Source: Gemmatimonadota bacterium
Lineage (GTDB): Bacteria > Gemmatimonadota > Gemmatimonadetes > Gemmatimonadales > Gemmatimonadaceae
DNA: 64,000 nucleotides
Assembly: GCA_040388625.1 (NCBI GenBank)
Contig: JAZKBK010000004.1
Span: 124,001-188,000 of the forward strand
Reading direction: 5' to 3'
The position numbers and the translations under genes are program-made. The notes under the pieces were generated by a model, which saw only the letters and a list, made by a program, of their open reading frames with translations, had not been told where the DNA came from and did not search any database. How positions within the stretch are numbered: the stretch's first letter is position 1; each line of letters begins with the position of its first letter. Of this stretch, positions 9,073 to 17,079 are shown one piece after another.

Positions 9073-10040
9073 AGGTTCTCGTTACCGGGGCAGCTGGTTT
9101 TGTCGGGCGCCGCCTCTGCCGGGACTTGGGCGGTGCCGGCCACGTTGTCCGCGCCCTCGTACACAAATCAGATAGCGCTGGCGTTAATGCGACGGAGATT
9201 ATTACTGGCGACATCACCGATCCCGCAATCGCCGCTGCTGCGACGAAAGGTGTGGAAGCTGTCGTTCATCTCGCTGGGCGCGCGCACGTGATGAAGGATC
9301 GCGCTGCCAATCCGCTCGCCGAATACCGTCGTGTGAATGTTGACGGTACGCGTGCGGTATTGGACGCGGCCAGTCTGTCAGGCGTTTTATACTTCGTACT
9401 TGCGAGCTCCGTAAAGGCGGTCGGCGAGATGTCCGACGGCGCGTGGAACGGTGCTACGATTCCCCACCCGCTCGATCCTTACGGCATCAGCAAGCTCGAA
9501 GCTGAGGCGCTCCTGCGAGAGCGCGGCGGCGCAGTATCGACGTGCATTTTGCGCTTCCCTCTCGTCTATGGCCCTGGGATGCGTGGGAACATGCTAAGGC
9601 TGTTCGATCTCATTGACCACGGATGGCCTATACCGGTGGGAACGAACAATTCTCGAAGCATACTATTTGTGGGCAACGCAACGGCAGCGATAACACGTGT
9701 ACTCGAAGTGGCTTCGGCATCAGGCCGTTTGCTGCAGGGTGGTCCGTTCTTCCTCGCCGATGGGCCTGCGACGTCGACGGCCTCCCTGGTGCGTGAAATC
9801 GGCGATGCGCTCGGGACGCAAGGCCATACTCTGCACCTGCCAACTGAACTGCTCCGTCGAGTTGTAAGTCGGCACCAATCTGCATCATCGGGATCCACTC
9901 GCCTCGGCGCGATCATCAATCGTCTCGGAGGATCGCTGGAAGTTGACGAACAGGAGTTCGGGAACGCCTTCGCCTACACCCCGCCGTTCACGCGTGAGAG
10001 TGGGTTGGCCGAAACCGCCCGATGGTTTCGTTCGCAATGA
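9069..10040 (+). CDS. NAD-dependent sugar epimerase/dehydratase (WbpK/WbpV-like)
   Basis: An extended SDR of 323 residues: MKVLVTGAAGFVGRRL (NAD motif), VHLAGRAHVMKD, ASSVKAVGE, and DPYGISKLEAE with the Tyr-x3-Lys pair. The HVMKD and SSVKAVGE stretches are characteristic of the sub-family that sits beside wbpL, thought to form UDP-FucNAc or UDP-QuiNAc together with WbpM. The start is GTG 9069, overlapping the preceding TGA, and the 3' end overlaps the next gene. The context (WbpL-like and WbpM-like genes follow) makes a 4-keto-sugar reductase/epimerase role more likely than UDP-glucose 4-epimerase. Confidence 0.82.
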   Translation: MKVLVTGAAGFVGRRLCRDLGGAGHVVRALVHKSDSAGVNATEIITGDITDPAIAAAATKGVEAVVHLAGRAHVMKDRAANPLAEYRRVNVDGTRAVLDAASLSGVLYFVLASSVKAVGEMSDGAWNGATIPHPLDPYGISKLEAEALLRERGGAVSTCILRFPLVYGPGMRGNMLRLFDLIDHGWPIPVGTNNSRSILFVGNATAAITRVLEVASASGRLLQGGPFFLADGPATSTASLVREIGDALGTQGHTLHLPTELLRRVVSRHQSASSGSTRLGAIINRLGGSLEVDEQEFGNAFAYTPPFTRESGLAETARWFRSQ

Positions 10041-11131
10041 GATCCGCCATCGGCGCCGTTGCTATTGTCGGAGATGTAGCAATCGGAACAGCCGCGATGT
10101 GCGCAACCTGGATTGCGACACGTTACATCCTTGCTCATGCGTTAAGGAAGTCCATACTCGACATTCCGAACGAACGCAGCTTGCACACCACCCCGACTCC
10201 GCGCGGCGGGGGAGCCGCAATCGCATTCGTTGTACTTGCCTTCGCATTGCTCCTCGGCTTCACTGGGGTTCTCGCCGGACCGATAACTATTGCCGTTGTT
10301 GGCGGCGGATGCATGATTGCAACAGTAGGCTGGCTGGACGACCGCCACAGCATTGGAGCTGGAGCTCGCGCTTTCGTACACTCGGTGGCTGCTGTATGGA
10401 CCGTCGCGTGGATTGGCGGGATCCCGACCCTTACATGGGGCGAACACGCCGTCCACGTAGGCCTCGTCGGAAGTGTGCTAGCGGTCATCGCGATTGTCTG
10501 GGCAACCAACTTTTACAATTTCATGGATGGAATCGACGGCCTGGCATCCGCAGAAGCTGTCGCCGTGGGGGTCGCCGGTGCCGTACTGTTAACGCTGGCC
10601 GGGTCCTACGGGTTGGCCCTGCTGGTCACGACTGTCGCCGGAGCGGCCGCGGGGTTTCTAGCGTGGAACTGGACCCCAGCACGCATTTTCATGGGGGATG
10701 TAGGAAGCGGCTTTCTCGGATTCCTTTTCGGGGGGCTGGCAGTGATATCGGAGCGGGCTGGCGGCGTGCCTTGGTACGTCTGGTTTGTCCTCCTCTTAGC
10801 CTTCGCAGGCGACGCTACGGTAACGCTCATCCGTCGGGTCGCTCATGGTGATTCCTGGCACACGGCGCACAGGCTTCACGCGTACCAGAGGCTGGTTCAG
10901 TCGGGCCTGAGTCACTCGCAGGTCGTGATTCGAGTGACCCTGCTCAATCTGTTGCTTACAGCGGTCGCCATCGTCGTGTTCGTGCGACCGGTGCTTACGT
11001 GGACGATACTGCCGTTGGCGGTTCTAGCGACATGCGCGGCGTACCTCGCCGTCGAGCATCGGCTCGGCATGTGGGTTGTGACGCGAGCCGACGACGGAAA
11101 GGTCACATCTGATGGCAGTGGTTCGACTTAA
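10022..11131 (+). CDS. Polyprenyl-phosphate sugar-1-phosphate transferase, MraY/WecA/WbpL family
   Basis: A polytopic membrane protein of about 369 residues. The family motifs are present: DIPNERSLHTTPTPRGGG in the first cytoplasmic loop, VGWLDDRHS, NFYNFMDGIDGLAS and ARIFMGDVGSGFLGF with the catalytic Asp residues. A late cytoplasmic loop has WHTAHRLHAYQRL, as in WbpL-type enzymes. It initiates glycan assembly by moving a UDP-sugar phosphate to undecaprenyl phosphate. The start at 10022 overlaps the epimerase by 19 bases; ATG 10037, giving a 4-base ATGA overlap, is equally plausible. The Glu/Asp-rich FMDGIDG pattern favours WbpL over MraY. Confidence 0.88.
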   Translation: MVSFAMRSAIGAVAIVGDVAIGTAAMCATWIATRYILAHALRKSILDIPNERSLHTTPTPRGGGAAIAFVVLAFALLLGFTGVLAGPITIAVVGGGCMIATVGWLDDRHSIGAGARAFVHSVAAVWTVAWIGGIPTLTWGEHAVHVGLVGSVLAVIAIVWATNFYNFMDGIDGLASAEAVAVGVAGAVLLTLAGSYGLALLVTTVAGAAAGFLAWNWTPARIFMGDVGSGFLGFLFGGLAVISERAGGVPWYVWFVLLLAFAGDATVTLIRRVAHGDSWHTAHRLHAYQRLVQSGLSHSQVVIRVTLLNLLLTAVAIVVFVRPVLTWTILPLAVLATCAAYLAVEHRLGMWVVTRADDGKVTSDGSGST

Positions 11132-11217
11132 CATCTTTGTCGGCTCGAACCTGATAGTTTTCGCCTGAGTCGGCCGCACCGCCGTCGAATTCGCTCGTTG
11201 AACAGACCAGAGACCTG

Positions 11218-13143
11218 ATGCGCCATTACCCTTTAGTCCGAAATCGCTACCTGATCAGCATTGACGCCGTCGGGCTCGTCCTGGCTGCGGCCCTGGCTTA
11301 TGCACTCTGCATGGGGTCGCTCGGCGTCGGGCTCGAAAGTTACAAGGTGGTCTTGGTCTTCGCGCTTCTTGCAATACCCATAAAGCTGCTTGTATTCGCC
11401 GTTACGGGCCTCTACCGCCGGATTTGGAGTTATGCCAGCGTCGCCGAACTAGAGCGTATTATCGGCGGCCTCGTCATCGCCACCCTCTGCGCCGCCGTCG
11501 TCGGCGAGCTTGTAATCCCATTTCTCAAACTCGGCTCCCACGGCGTCCCCCTTCCGATCCTCGCGATCGACAGTCTCCTCACCGGCGCCTTCATCATCAC
11601 GCCGCGCCTCTTCTTTCGCATCCGTACCTGGCACGGCCAGCAGCGACGCAGAAATGACGACGTCCGCGCCATCATCGTTGGCGCCGGCGCCGCCGGCCAG
11701 ATGATCGCCAAGGAGCTGCTGACGAACCCGAAGATGGGTCTGTATCCCGTCGCCTTCGTCGACGACGACGAGCGGAAGGCAAACCATCGGCTGAATGACA
11801 TCCCAGTTCTTGGTACGATAGCGGACATCGGCAAGGTCGCACACGAGCGCGATGCCGGCGCTCTGGTAATCGCGATCCCGTCAGCCCCCGGCTCCCTTAC
11901 CCGCCGCGTGGTCCAGGCGGCCTCGGACGCCGGCCTCAAGACACGCACTCTCCCGCCGCTTTCGGACGTTCTGTCCGGCCGCGCATCGCCATCTTCCCTG
12001 CGCGACGTCCAGATCGAGGACCTCCTCCGGCGCGAGCCGGTCCAGACCGACCTCGCCGCTGTCCGGAACCTTGGCAAGGGCCGCACTGTTCTGGTTACCG
12101 GCGCCGGCGGGTCGATCGGGAGCGAGCTCTGCCGGCAGCTGGCGCAGCTCGAGCCCGCGATGCTGGTCATACTTGGCCACGGCGAGAACTCGATCTTCGA
12201 CATCCAGGCGGAGCTCCGCACGTCCCACCCGGGTGTGCCTGTCGTGCCCGTGATCGCGGACATCCGCGACGCTCAACGCATGCACGCGATCTTCGACGAC
12301 TGTCGTCCGTACGCAGTTTTCCACGCGGCCGCCCACAAGCACGTGCCGCTCATGGAAGAGAATGTCGTGGAGGCGATCACCAACAACATTCACGGCACCA
12401 CCAACGTCGTGAACGCCGCGATCGACGCGGGGGTGGAGCACTTCGTCCTCATCTCGACCGACAAGGCGGTTCGCCCAACAAGTGTCATGGGCGCAACGAA
12501 AAGATTAGCCGAGCGTGTGGTGCAGCACGCAGCTGTGGCGCACGGGCGCAATTTCGTCTCTGTGCGCTTCGGAAACGTGCTGGGAAGCCGAGGGAGCGTC
12601 GTGCCGACGTTCTTCCGTCAGATACGTGCTGGCGGGCCCGTAACGGTCACCCACCCCGAGATGCGCCGCTACTTCATGACGATCCCGGAGTCGGTACAGC
12701 TGGTCCTCCAGGCTGGCACGCTGGGACTTGGCGGCGAGGTCTTCGTGCTGGACATGGGCGAGCCGGTCAAGATCGTCGACCTGGCCACGGATCTCATCAG
12801 GCTCTGCGGTTTCGAGCCAGGCAAGGACATCGACGTTCAGTTCACCGGCATCAGGCCGGGCGAGAAGCTGTACGAGGAGATGTTCTTTCACGAGGAGCAC
12901 GCGGTTCCAACGAACCATCCCAAGCTGCTACGCGCCAAGAAGGCCGGAATTCCCGATGGCCTCATGCGTCGTATCGACCGGTTGGTCGCGGCGACCGACA
13001 CGTCGGACGAAGAGGAGCTCCGAGAGATGCTTGTAGCGCTGGTGCCAGATTTTCAGCGCGAGGCAACGGGCAGCGATTACACGGCGCGCGACGTCATCCA
13101 GCTGCGCCGTACGGGCGACTTTCGCGCAAACAACGCGTCGTAG
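11218..13143 (+). CDS. Membrane-anchored UDP-GlcNAc 4,6-dehydratase, WbpM/CapD type
   Basis: 641 residues. It has four predicted N-terminal transmembrane helices (about residues 10-130) and a CoA/NAD-binding-like domain with AIIVGAGAAGQMIAKELL. The C-terminal SDR domain opens RTVLVTGAGGSIGSELCRQL. The active-site stretch is STDKAVRPTSVMGATKR, with Met where PseB has Tyr, as in WbpM. HAAAHKHVPLMEEN is also diagnostic. It should dehydrate UDP-D-GlcNAc to the 4-keto-6-deoxy intermediate for QuiNAc/FucNAc sugars. It completes an epimerase-WbpL-WbpM trio known from O-antigen loci and lies 86 bases after the transferase. Confidence 0.92.
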   Translation: MRHYPLVRNRYLISIDAVGLVLAAALAYALCMGSLGVGLESYKVVLVFALLAIPIKLLVFAVTGLYRRIWSYASVAELERIIGGLVIATLCAAVVGELVIPFLKLGSHGVPLPILAIDSLLTGAFIITPRLFFRIRTWHGQQRRRNDDVRAIIVGAGAAGQMIAKELLTNPKMGLYPVAFVDDDERKANHRLNDIPVLGTIADIGKVAHERDAGALVIAIPSAPGSLTRRVVQAASDAGLKTRTLPPLSDVLSGRASPSSLRDVQIEDLLRREPVQTDLAAVRNLGKGRTVLVTGAGGSIGSELCRQLAQLEPAMLVILGHGENSIFDIQAELRTSHPGVPVVPVIADIRDAQRMHAIFDDCRPYAVFHAAAHKHVPLMEENVVEAITNNIHGTTNVVNAAIDAGVEHFVLISTDKAVRPTSVMGATKRLAERVVQHAAVAHGRNFVSVRFGNVLGSRGSVVPTFFRQIRAGGPVTVTHPEMRRYFMTIPESVQLVLQAGTLGLGGEVFVLDMGEPVKIVDLATDLIRLCGFEPGKDIDVQFTGIRPGEKLYEEMFFHEEHAVPTNHPKLLRAKKAGIPDGLMRRIDRLVAATDTSDEEELREMLVALVPDFQREATGSDYTARDVIQLRRTGDFRANNAS

Positions 13144-13186
13144 GACGGGGTGAAACAAGACGTCCTCTGCTGATGCGAGTGATCAG

Positions 13187-14797
13187 ATGAGCGCTCCACG
13201 CCTGAGGTCGTCAAGTGCGGTAATCGTCGTGCTGGCGCCACTGCTCATCGCGCTCAGCGGCTGCGGCTCCAACGATTCCGGAACGGCTCCAGATACGCGC
13301 GCCCAAGTAGTGGATTCGATCACCGTCACCGCTACTGGCGCGCAGATCGCGGGTGGAAGTATGTCTCTAATCGTTGGAGACTCGGCACGCCTCACCGGCA
13401 CGCCACGCAACGCGAGCGGGAACGTGATCGCCGGCAAGAATGTACAATGGTCTGTAGCCGATACCTCCATTGCATCGATCGCGCTCGACGGGTTACTGCG
13501 CGGCGTGCACAACGGAACGACGAGCGTCACTGCGAGAATCGACACCATGTCGACCTCAGTCGTCGTAACCGTAATCGTTCCGCCGGTTGCAAAGGTTGCC
13601 CTTACGCTGGGGAGCGCCAGCATTGCCGTTGGGCAAACAGATCAGGCGACGGCGTCGATAAGCGATGGGAGAGGAAATGTGCTAACCGATCGACCGGTCA
13701 CGTTTGCATCCAGTGATACTACGGTCGCCACTATTGCGGCAACTGGACTTTTGACTGCGGTGAAACCGGGTGGCGCGACGATTACCGCGACGAGCGAAGG
13801 CGTATCCGGCACAGCACAATTACAAGTGGTAACCCCGATCGCCGGCGTCCCTTCACGCCTTGCGGCACAATCCTGGTCAATTATTTCTGCGCCAGCTGCC
13901 ATCGCACTGCCTTCCGCGCCGAGGGTTGTCGTACTGGACGGGCTGGGGCAGCCTGTCGCGAACGTGCCTGTTGTCTTCGCCGTGACAGCGGGCGGTGGAA
14001 AATTGGTTCCGTCCGGGGGCATCGGAGCCAGTACCAGTGCCACGGTGACTACGGGACCGTCGGGGGTGGCGACGTCACCAAGCTGGACTCTCGGTCCAGA
14101 TCCAGGCGTGAACTCCGTCAACGCAACAGTCGCCGGCATTCAGCCGATCACATTCACCGTCACGGCTACTCCGTATGCACCGCTAAAGATCGAACTCGTG
14201 GGCCCTCCAGCTAATACATTTAGCACGGACACGGCGGGCGTGGTGGTATGCGTCACTGGCTCACTGATTGGAAGTTGGTACACAGGCGCCGGCGTTCGCT
14301 CGGTGCAGGCATCGTACGGCAACGGACTCCATGCCAGCCTCGTCTGGGAACTTCCCGGTCCGCTAACGTGCGGCTCGAACCGGTGGGTTGGTGTCCTCCC
14401 GCTCGGAGCTGTGACGGCAGGTGCAGTGATCCCAATCACGGTAACTGCTGTGGACACCGCTGGCGATAGCGCGAGCGTGAGCACGTCAGTGATCTACAAG
14501 CCCGGCCCCGTCGCGATTGTATTCTGGTCGAGTCCGCCACCTTCCGCGCCGGCAGGCACCGTCGTGCAACTGTCCGTTCAAGTGGTCGACGCCAATCGAC
14601 ACGGAATAGCAAACATACCGGTCACTTTCACGGTTACAGGGGGTGGATCGATCGGTAGCGCAACGGTCATTTCCGGCGTTGAAGGCATAACAACCACGAA
14701 TTGGACCTTGGGATCGACGCCGGGCACAAACGCGATAACCGCTACGGCGACGGGCACGTCGTCACTGACGTCTACCGTGGAGGGAACTCCGCCCTAA
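13187..14797 (+). CDS. Secreted lipoprotein with bacterial Ig-like repeats
   Basis: 536 residues. A lipoprotein signal ends in LLIALSGC, with lipidation predicted at Cys 26. Two BIG2-like repeats follow: about residues 42-125 ending VTARIDTMSTSVVVTV, and 128-210 with VAKVALTLGSASIAVGQTD. Two BIG1/invasin-like modules come next (VVVLDGLGQPVANVPVVFAV near 245, and VQVVDANRHGIANIPVTFTV near 465). Thr, Val, Ser and Ala are very frequent. Such proteins are surface or periplasmic adhesion/structural proteins; no enzyme domain is seen. Its stop overlaps the convergent histidine kinase by four bases. Confidence 0.8.
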   Translation: MSAPRLRSSSAVIVVLAPLLIALSGCGSNDSGTAPDTRAQVVDSITVTATGAQIAGGSMSLIVGDSARLTGTPRNASGNVIAGKNVQWSVADTSIASIALDGLLRGVHNGTTSVTARIDTMSTSVVVTVIVPPVAKVALTLGSASIAVGQTDQATASISDGRGNVLTDRPVTFASSDTTVATIAATGLLTAVKPGGATITATSEGVSGTAQLQVVTPIAGVPSRLAAQSWSIISAPAAIALPSAPRVVVLDGLGQPVANVPVVFAVTAGGGKLVPSGGIGASTSATVTTGPSGVATSPSWTLGPDPGVNSVNATVAGIQPITFTVTATPYAPLKIELVGPPANTFSTDTAGVVVCVTGSLIGSWYTGAGVRSVQASYGNGLHASLVWELPGPLTCGSNRWVGVLPLGAVTAGAVIPITVTAVDTAGDSASVSTSVIYKPGPVAIVFWSSPPPSAPAGTVVQLSVQVVDANRHGIANIPVTFTVTGGGSIGSATVISGVEGITTTNWTLGSTPGTNAITATATGTSSLTSTVEGTPP

Positions 14798-16074
14798 CGC
14801 CCCCGCGGCAGCGTCAGTCTGAACGTCGACCCCACCCCTTCCTCGCTCTCCACCGTCAGATCTCCGTGCATCCGGCGCGCAAGATCTCGACTTATCGCGA
14901 GCCCCAATCCCGTGCCTTCCTTGGGATTCGCGAGGCTGCGGCCCACCTGTTTGAACGGCGCAAAGATCAGCTCCAGCTCGTCTTCCGGCATGCCGATCCC
15001 TGTGTCGCGCACCTCCACCCAGGCGTGATCTCCTTCCGAGCCGCACGCGAACGAGATCGTTCCCCCCTCCGCCGTGAACTTCACCGCGTTCGACAGCAGA
15101 TTGAGAAGAATCTGTTCGATCTTGAGCGGATCCCCCTGCGCCAGGGGCGCTGCGTCGTGCACGTCAAACTTGACCGTAAGCTGCTTGGCGTCGGCCTGAG
15201 GCGTTATCATCGTCACGACCGACTCGACCATTTCGCACACCGACACCGTGGCACTTCGGAATTCGACCTGACCCGCCTCCAGACGGCTGAAATTCAGAAT
15301 GTCGTTGATGACCCCGAGAAGGTGTGCCTGACTTCGTTGAATGCGCTCGAGATACACCTGCTGTTCCTCAGTCACAGGCCCGCTCACGCCCATCTGCAGC
15401 AGTTGCGCATACCCGCCGATGGCGTTGAGTGGAGTGCGCAGCTCGTGCGACATCGCCGCGAGGAACTCGCTCTTCGCACGACTCGCCGCTGCCACCGCCC
15501 GCCGCTGCTCCTCCAGCTGTTCAGTCCGGAGCTGAAGCTGCTCCGCCAGAGTCCGCATCTCGCCGGCGCGCACCTCGGCGTCCGCCCGGGCGGCCTCTTC
15601 GCGGGCAATCCGCCGCGCCCCTTCGAGCTCTCTCTCCTGCGCCAGGCGGCGCTCGGTGAGATCCCGGGTGACCTTGGCGAAACCCGTCAGCCGTCCGTCC
15701 GCGGTGCGCACGGCAGTTATGACGACGCTTGCCCAGAACCTCGAGCCATCCTTCCGGATCCGCCACCCTTCCTCCTCGTAGGCGCCGGTCTCGACCGCGA
15801 TAGCAAGCTCGCGCGGCGGCTTGGTGTGCTTTTCGGACTCGGGGTAGAAGACGGAAAAGTGCTTGCCGATGATCTCGGCAGCGGTATAACCCTTGATCCG
15901 TTCGGCGCCCGCGTTCCAGGTGGTCACATACCCATCGGGATCGAGCATGAAGATGGCATAGTCCTTGACGGTGTGAACCAGGAGCCGGAATCGCTCCTCG
16001 CTCTCGCGTAGGTCATCTTCGCCCAGTTGACGCCGATCGCTGTTTTGGGCCGCCATGTTCCGGGTAAGGTCCAT
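14794..16074 (-). CDS. PAS-domain sensor histidine kinase (soluble)
   Basis: 426 residues with no transmembrane helix. The PAS domain spans about residues 25-145 (YAIFMLDPDGYVTTWNAGAE, GYTAAEIIG, FWASVVITA). A coiled coil follows at ~145-200. HisKA has AAMSHELRTPLNAIGGY with the phospho-acceptor His at ~210. HATPase_c has the N box (ILLNLLSNAVKFT), G1 (VRDTGIGMPEDE) and G2 (EGTGLGLAISRDL). It probably senses a cytoplasmic or redox signal through PAS. No response regulator is adjacent, so it is an orphan kinase in this window. The ATG at 16074 has no clear Shine-Dalgarno; an ATG six codons in is an alternative. Confidence 0.92.
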   Translation of the reverse strand: MDLTRNMAAQNSDRRQLGEDDLRESEERFRLLVHTVKDYAIFMLDPDGYVTTWNAGAERIKGYTAAEIIGKHFSVFYPESEKHTKPPRELAIAVETGAYEEEGWRIRKDGSRFWASVVITAVRTADGRLTGFAKVTRDLTERRLAQERELEGARRIAREEAARADAEVRAGEMRTLAEQLQLRTEQLEEQRRAVAAASRAKSEFLAAMSHELRTPLNAIGGYAQLLQMGVSGPVTEEQQVYLERIQRSQAHLLGVINDILNFSRLEAGQVEFRSATVSVCEMVESVVTMITPQADAKQLTVKFDVHDAAPLAQGDPLKIEQILLNLLSNAVKFTAEGGTISFACGSEGDHAWVEVRDTGIGMPEDELELIFAPFKQVGRSLANPKEGTGLGLAISRDLARRMHGDLTVESEEGVGSTFRLTLPRGR

Positions 16075-16172
16075 CTGAGCGGCCAGCGATGCAAGCCTTG
16101 ATCCAACCCCAGTTCAAAGGCCGACGTCGAGTAATCGCATGGCGCGCTTGCGGCGGCCGCGCGCCCTCCATT

Positions 16173-16190
16173 AAATAGCTTCCGCTATTT
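16173..16190. repeat. short perfect inverted repeat in divergent intergenic region
   Basis: AAATAGC - TTCC - GCTATTT, 7-bp arms, in the 247-bp gap between the divergent kinase and the DsrE-like gene. On the minus strand the arm merges into a TATTTAAT box that could be a -10 for the kinase. It could be an operator or a small hairpin. Confidence 0.4.
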
Positions 16191-16321
16191 TGCTTCCGCC
16201 GCGCACTCCCGGCCCACAGCATTTACGCCCGAGCCGATTCATCACGCGCGTTAATGAGCGGGGCCGGCGGCAGAAAATCCCAACGGGAGTGATACAGTCT
16301 TCGAACCCCAAGGAGGCACCA

Positions 16322-16993
16322 ATGGGCGGCACGGAGAGGGTAACGCCAAGGCGCGAGTTCATGCGTAACGTGGGTGTCGGCGCAGCGGCGATTGCGGTAT
16401 CTGCAGTCGGGCTGCGAGCCGGCGCCGAGCCGATACTGACCGGAAGCCCGGAAGACGAGGCATGGCTCAAGCGGCTCACAGGCAAACACCGGCAGGTGTT
16501 CGACGCCGTCAACCCGAACGACGGATGGGCGCTGGTCTTCGCGTCGAACTTCATCGACATGAACATGAAGGCGTACGGGCTCAAGCAATCCGACGTAACG
16601 GCCGTGATCGGGCTGCGTCACATGGCCGCGCCACTCGCACTGAATGATGCGATGTGGTTTAAGTACAAGATCGGCGAGATGCTCAAGATCGACGACAAGA
16701 GCACACACGCGCCAGCAACACGCAACGTCTTCTCGAACGTGAAGGCCGGCGACATGCCCATGGCCGGCGCGGGTGTCCAGGAGCTGCTCGCGCGCGGTGC
16801 AGTCGTCACGGTCTGCAATCTGGCGATTACCGTATTGAGCGGCATGGCTGCGACGGCAGCTGGATTGCCGCCGGAGAATGCGAAAGACGAGTGGACCGCC
16901 AATCTCATTCCTGGCGTGGTCGTCGTCCCCGCTGGTGTGCTGGCGGTCAATCGCGCGCAGGAGAACCGCTGCACCTACTGCTACGCGGGATGA
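16322..16993 (+). CDS. Tat-exported DsrE-like protein of unknown function
   Basis: The ATG at 16322 is preceded by a good Shine-Dalgarno (AAGGAGG, five bases away), so it is preferred to longer readings; this gives 223 residues. The N-terminus has a twin-arginine signal (TPRREFMRNVGVGAAAIAVS). The mature part resembles the DsrE/DsrF fold: a strand-helix with WALVFASNFIDMNMKAYG, VIGLRHMAAPLALND, then LLARGAVVTVCNLAI and PGVVVVPAGVLAVNRAQ. These are the hallmark 'RGV.V.vC' and 'vVP.GV..l...Q' segments. The C-terminus is CTYCYAG, with a CxxC pair. The role is probably periplasmic and related to sulfur or redox chemistry, by inference only. A strong terminator follows. Confidence 0.7.
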   Translation: MGGTERVTPRREFMRNVGVGAAAIAVSAVGLRAGAEPILTGSPEDEAWLKRLTGKHRQVFDAVNPNDGWALVFASNFIDMNMKAYGLKQSDVTAVIGLRHMAAPLALNDAMWFKYKIGEMLKIDDKSTHAPATRNVFSNVKAGDMPMAGAGVQELLARGAVVTVCNLAITVLSGMAATAAGLPPENAKDEWTANLIPGVVVVPAGVLAVNRAQENRCTYCYAG

Positions 16994-17004
16994 GTTCGTA
17001 CGAA

Positions 17005-17050
17005 GTGAGGGCGTGATTCCGTCATCAACGGAATCACGCCCTCACTTTCT
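17005..17050. terminator. strong bidirectional intrinsic terminator
   Basis: A perfect 18-bp stem (17005-17022 with 17028-17045), a 5-base loop CATCA, then TTTCT. It separates the plus-strand DsrE-like gene from the convergent multicopper oxidase and could stop transcription from both sides, although neither T-run is long. Confidence 0.85.
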
Positions 17051-17079
17051 CATGCAGACACGCGCCTGGTGTATCCGCC

